Below are positions 59,487-64,000 of a DNA stretch of 64,000 nt, in pieces. The stretch is taken from NCBI GenBank assembly GCA_946902985.2, contig OX336388.2, positions 133,054,346 to 133,118,345 of the forward strand. The letters run 5' to 3'. The DNA comes from Meconema thalassinum. Its lineage: Eukaryota; Arthropoda; Insecta; Orthoptera; Tettigoniidae. The notes beneath the pieces were generated by a model. That model was given only the letters and a program-made list of their open reading frames with translations, ran no database searches and had not been told where the DNA came from. A program made the position numbers and the translations under genes. How positions within the stretch are numbered: the stretch's first letter is position 1; every line of letters starts with the position of its first letter.

Positions 59487-60695
59487 CTATAAAACATTCT
59501 CTAATATTGAAGAAATATATTCTAGAGACGCCGAAATGTGTACTAACGTGAAGAATAAAGCAGCAAGATAAAAGTGGCGTGGTGCTCCATCATGCATGAA
59601 CAACATGCGATTAATTGAATCCAGTGGAACGTCTTGCAACAAACCAGTTAAATCATTCGTTAAAAAGGCGCAGTATGACGCTACTGTCAATGTTCCTAGT
59701 AAAATGAAAGGACCAATTAATGTGTCACCGATTATTCCAGCCCAAACATTAATACTGACCTGTTGGTGTTGTCTGGTTTGCACAACTTCTCTGGGATTTG
59801 CATCAGCCCAGACATGCGAATTGTGAAAGTTCTGCATTCCATCTCGGGTAAACTTCGCTCCGTCGGTAAACAGAATAGCAGCGAGGAACTGTTGCTCCTG
59901 AACACACGTCTGTCGTAACCAGGTACAAAATGCTGCTCAGGGTGGAAAGTCAGCTGCACTAAGACCTTGGACTCTTTGAAGGTGATATGGATAAAAGATC
60001 GGTCCTCGTATAATTCTCCACATTGTCATATGACTCACATCTACAATTGCCGCTATTTCCCTAGTGCTGCTCCAGTTATTTTCCTCAATATGGTTGAGAA
60101 CTCGTTCCTCTGTGTCAGGTGTTCTTTTGGTCCTAGGTCGTCCATTGTCAGCAACACTTCTGCTAAACCAGCCTGTTTCGCAAAGACGTGCATGTATTCT
60201 TTGGAACGTCTTGGTGTTGGGTAAACGACTATTAAGAAAGTGTTCCGCATACAATCGCAGTGCTTCATTTGCGTTACACTGCGCCCATACAGAAGATGCA
60301 TGTCTGCCATTTCCGGATTCGAGTACCTCATTGTATCACGACGTGTACTATCCGTCCACTCAGTAACAACTGACAACATGTATCACTCCACTCTACTCTA
60401 GCTTATGACCTGTGTGGGCGTGTTTACGTGTTTGCTAAACACCTGACAACACGTGACTTTGAATGCAAAACGAATGCACACAGATTTGAATAGCGACGAA
60501 ACGTACAAGTGGCCTGTGTGCTCTCCACAAATGACCAACTAGCATCATGCCACCGTCTGTGTTATGCACACCACAAACAATGCTTGTAACACGGCAGCGA
60601 AGGCACATACACCATATGTTTACAGGACATGTTTAGCTTGTTGTCAGGTCCTCTGTCGAATCCCCGGAGCTTTCCCACACATTAGTTGCATCCTG
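59487..60695 (-). pseudogene. mariner-like transposase of the DUF4817 type, frameshifted
   Basis: Minus-strand pieces in order: SNPEMADMHLLYGR (DUF4817 start), RLPNTKTFQRIHARLCETG, RTPDTEERVLNHIEENNWS and YPYHLQRVQGLSAADFPP, then in other frames ILFTDGAKFTRDGMQNFHNS (first catalytic aspartate), SINVWAGIIGDTLIGPF and MLFMHDGAPRHF (second aspartate). Domain order is normal but at least three frameshifts break it. The 5' end shows a TIR-like CAGGATGCAACTAATG in reverse, ending at 60695 next to TA. The matching 3' TIR was not found. The relic at 39413 belongs to the same transposase type. Confidence 0.8.
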
Positions 60696-60739
60696 TATAG
60701 GCTATTGAATGTATCTTTCTGCTTCAATGGAAATTTTGA

Positions 60740-61400
60740 AAAAATAAAATTAAAAAATTAAAACAACTGTGATGAAGTTGGATTTAGTCATTTTGTTATT
60801 GTATGTGTTGGTCTACATTTGTAATTCTCATGGATAATTATCACCATAAATTACAGCACAACAGATTTTTGTCAACAAAAGTTTAGTGCTTTTCAAGTTT
60901 TTGTCAAGATAAATTATTAAAAGTTACAGATAATGTCAAAGTTGAAATTATAAATAAATGTATTATTGAAGTATCAGTTACAAAAGCAATTAAAAAAATT
61001 ATTTTAAAAATTGAGAATTGAAATTTGAAGTGTAAAAAAATAAAAATGTGAAATTCTAAATTTTTAAAATTTGAACATTGAAAAAAAATTAAATAAAAAG
61101 AATGAAAAAATACCGACCGACCGACCGACCGACCAAATAAATAAATAAATAAATAAATGAATGAATGAATAAATAAATAAATAAATAAATAAAAAATAAA
61201 TTTCAAAAATGTAAAAATAAATAAAAATTTAATTAAAAAATTGAAAAATAATTAAATAAAAATAAATAAATAAATAAATAAAATAAAATAAAAAAATAGT
61301 AAAAATAAGTAAAAATGAAAAAAATGAAAAATGAAACTAACTAAATAAATAAATGAATAAATAAATAAATAAATGAATAAATACATAATTTCAAGATTAA
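60740..61400. repeat. AT-rich simple sequence with (AAAT)n and (CCGA)n
   Basis: Long runs of AAAT/AATA units, interrupted at 61113-61134 by a (CCGA)n block. Flanking 59030-59075 and 61395-61445 share GGGTATAATCGTGTTGACC-like blocks. No gene is present from here to 62340. Confidence 0.8.
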
Positions 61401-62344
61401 GGAACAACCCATCACAATAAATTGGGTACAATCGTGTTGACCGAGTGAAAACATCAAGCTTCGATTCCTAAGGCAACTTTCATTAGTGGCTTCAAACACC
61501 ATATGTAATAAATAATAATAAATAAACCAGCAAATTAATATAAAGATACTGTATATACATAAATAAAGAAATAACAAATTCATTAAATTACGTATTTTTT
61601 AAACTTTTCTCGGGGGGAGTATTGATTTCCCTAATCACCCACCGTAGTTACACTACTGGCTCTGATGTTAAAGCAACGCCATGTTTTATTCAAAGAGTGT
61701 TTGTATATCTTAGACTTAGATGTTGTGGTAACTTTGGAGTAAGCAAACGCACGTTGGTATCAGTGATAATATCCCTCTCTGTGTGTTGAATTTACCAAGT
61801 CAAACAAAATACTGTACAGCCAAGAGCATTAGAATGATATTATCTTACTGTTCCTTTGTTTGCAGAGGAAATACCGCTGTGGTGGTGTTGTTAGAGTGTA
61901 AAGTACCTATAATATGAAATCCTACGGAGTTCTGTAGCTTTATTTACACACCGAGTTGAATGTCATTTCACATTCATCAATATCAGTGTACTGTAGTCAT
62001 TTGAGGCTCAAAGAGGGGTTTACCGGGAATTTTGAAAATTCGAATTTTTATAGAATTTGATGTGCTCTTTTCGAACTTTAGCTTCAACTTTATACAAAAA
62101 CGGATTACATAAAGTACAGTATAGGAAATTTTGTCTACCTTCATTCATTATACAATTAATTTTATCATAAAATGAGTCAGAAAGGAGAGAGTCTATTGCT
62201 AAAAAAAATGTTCTGGGTGCCATTTTCCAATACGGCACGCGAACGTCAAAGATACGAAGTGGCAAAGTAAAATCGAAAATAGCACATTGACATCTAGAAA
62301 ATTTTCCAGGTAGAACTACCAAATGACTGCACTCTATCATTTTA

Positions 62345-62550
62345 CTATATTAATAATAACAATAAAATATTTGATTTTACGTCCCTTTTATCTACTGTGG
62401 CTTTTAGAGACGCCCGGCTGCCGGAATTTTGCTCCCAAGGGGATTTTTAACGTGCCAGTAAATCGATTGACAGGACTCCCTCGCATTTACGCACCCTCAA
62501 ATGCCAACTGACAGCGTCAGGATTCGATTCTGCAACCATCGGCAGGATTA
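62345..62550 (-). repeat. SINE D (tRNA-derived), partial
   Basis: On the + strand: ATTTGATTTTACGTCCC, GACGCCCGGCTGCCGGAATT, AACGTGCCAGTAAATCGA and, near the right, GTCAGGATTCGATTCTGC, a B box in reverse. This block order matches a tRNA-derived SINE type I know from arthropods. The head beyond 62550 is lost. Confidence 0.55.
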
Positions 62551-62887
62551 TTATTATTACCGTACTACTAATTAATGTAACCTGCCTTCCTTTGCTCTAT
62601 GAAATGAGTTATGACGGCGGATCAAGGATATTTTGTGTTTAGAAGGGAGTAGAGTGGTCTGGTTGTAATACTGTTTCTGCTTCTCAGACCAAGGTGATAA
62701 AAGTGATGTGACCTTAGAAGCAAGCACTGATTAAAGCAAGTCTAGTAATATCTTGCATATTACCAAATTAATTTTCTATGTTGGCAATAACGCAGGCAAT
62801 CCTTGTGTTGTATACGAACTAACATAATGACTTGCCAAGTGTGAGTAAACTCCACACACAGAGCTAGTGTGATGAGATGTATGTATA

Positions 62888-63900
62888 AGGTGCGTTCAAA
62901 AACTAACGAGCCGGAGGCTGTAATTCGCAAACCGGTGACGACATCGGCTAATCGTGGCGTGTGTAACGAGGTGTTGTTCCGACCAGAGCGTGGAAGGTCA
63001 CAGCCCGTCGCTAGAGGGCACGCGTGCACGTCACGTGACGATACAAATCGAGCAGCAGCATGCATCAATCGTCCAATCAATACCAAGACAGAAGGCCATT
63101 CAACATGCTTCCTGGTGTGGTTGAAGACTGTGGGGCACCTATTGGGCACACACTTTCCGCAGGTGCAGTCGTTCCTTCATGGTGGTGTGCACACTTCCGA
63201 CGCTCAATCCGACCACGGCGGCTATGATGTTCACTGTCACTCGGCGGTCCTGGGTAATGAGTGCATCAACCCGCTGCCAGTCGCATTGCAAACAGTGACA
63301 TGGAGGCGTCAAACGAAGAGCAAAGAGGTTTTGTTCGGTTTCTGACAGCGGAAGGAGTAGGGGGAAGGAACATTCATCGCCGAATGACACAAGTGTACGG
63401 CGAACACTGCATGTCCCTTGCAAGGGTCAAGGCGTGGCACAAGTGCTTCAGGGAAGGACGGGTGTCGTTAGCCGATGATGCCCGGTCTGGGGCACCCCCG
63501 TGCATTACCGATGACAACGTCCAGCTGGTTGATGCACTCATTACCCAGGACCGCCGAGTGTCAGTGAACGCCATAGCCACCGTGGTCGGATTGAGCGTCG
63601 GAAGTGTGCACACCATCATGAAGGAACGACTGCACTTGCGCAAAGTGTGTGCCCAATGGGTGCCCCACAGTCTTCAACCACACCAGGAAGCATGTCGAAT
63701 GGCCCACTGTCTTGGTCTTGGTTGGACGATTGATACATGCTGCTGCTCGCTTTGTATCGTCACGTGACGTGCACGCGTACCCTCTAGCGACGGGCTGTGA
63801 CCTTCCACGCTCTGGTCGGAACCACACCTCGTTACACACGCGACGATTAGCTGATGTCGTCACCGGTTTGCGCATTACAGTTACTTTTTGAACGCACCTT
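62888..63900. mobile_element. Inverted-duplicated mariner element (foldback)
   Basis: Arms 62888-63271 and 63527-63900 are inverted copies, each starting at the outside with AGGTGCGTTCAAAAA. The loop is about 255 bp. The right arm and loop encode the N-terminal DNA-binding half of a mariner transposase. The left arm encodes part of the same helix-turn-helix on the minus strand (RRVTVNIIAAVVGLSVGSVH). The catalytic domain is absent from both. Confidence 0.85.
63300..63767 (+). pseudogene. mariner transposase N-terminal half within the foldback
   Basis: Starts at ATG 63300: MEASNEEQRGFVRFLTAEGV, then MTQVYGEHCMSLARVKAWHK, a first helix-turn-helix, followed by RRVSVNAIATVVGLSVGSVH, a second one, and ERLHLRKVCAQWVPHSL. 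After about residue 125 the sequence stops resembling transposase and runs to a stop at 63765-63767. It could still encode a DNA-binding fragment. No DDE residues remain. Confidence 0.8.
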
Positions 63901-64000
63901 TTAACATTGTGATAGTCAACTTCAAAACTACATTAAGATATCCGACGAGAAGTTGCATTTCTTGAATTCTAGGCAGGTTATGCTCCGTTACGATTCGCTT

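Overview
Eukaryotic nuclear DNA, AT-rich, almost certainly from an insect with a large, repeat-laden genome. The tRNA-derived SINEs and the mariner, hAT, piggyBac-like and LINE relics are of types I associate with polyneopteran insects (an orthopteran is my guess, not proven). I see no convincing host gene, no rRNA, no true tRNA gene and no CRISPR. Every recognisable protein segment belongs to a mobile element, and nearly all are broken by stops, frameshifts or nested insertions.

Layout. 1-8900: LINE reverse-transcriptase (RT) scraps, SINE pieces, a TTAA-flanked piggyBac-like nest (about 2.27-4.1 kb) that splits the tail of another repeat (family F), an 800-bp polypurine minisatellite, a mariner C-terminus and a LINE ORF1 zinc-knuckle fragment. 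9063-10874: first copy of Helitron-like family X. 10.97-15.25 kb: SINE B plus repeat W, twice. 15.25-17.32 kb: TA-flanked mariner-type TIR element. 20.7-21.7 kb: 5'-truncated LINE with an 18-bp target duplication. 22.2-24.1 kb: long foldback element. 24.3-25.9 kb: minus-strand LINE RT split by a foldback MITE. 25.97-30.17 kb: two ends of a dispersed repeat around 3.5 kb of unrecognised DNA. 30.8-38.9 kb: SINE B, repeat V, a piggyBac-like MITE inside a LINE tail, family X copy 2 inside a 33-bp TIR pair, a LINE RT, SINE C and family F. 39.15-41.53 kb: two more inverted-repeat elements. 41.9-46.1 kb: a 4.2-kb element with 450-470-bp TIRs carrying an ED/GCD plus CXC-domain gene, interrupted by family X copy 3. 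47.2-51.8 kb: a hAT/ZBED-like transposase gene interrupted by family Y copy 1 and by SINE B. 53-56.7 kb: 164-bp tandem repeat element Z, then family Y copy 2. 56.9-63.9 kb: a deleted mariner, repeat V inverted, a DUF4817-type transposase pseudogene, AT simple repeats, SINE D and an inverted-duplicated mariner.

Most interesting: families X and Y, different in internal sequence, share the same 5' terminus, an 11-bp subterminal inverted repeat that covaries between them, a (CA)n tract and a 3' hairpin ending in CTAA. Both are built from about 292/293-bp tandem units full of ATGGCGGC motifs (the YY1/Pleiohomeotic consensus). Two insertions, one X and one Y, fall in recognisable coding regions and allow the junctions to be read. 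The second highlight is the TIR element with the CXC-domain gene.
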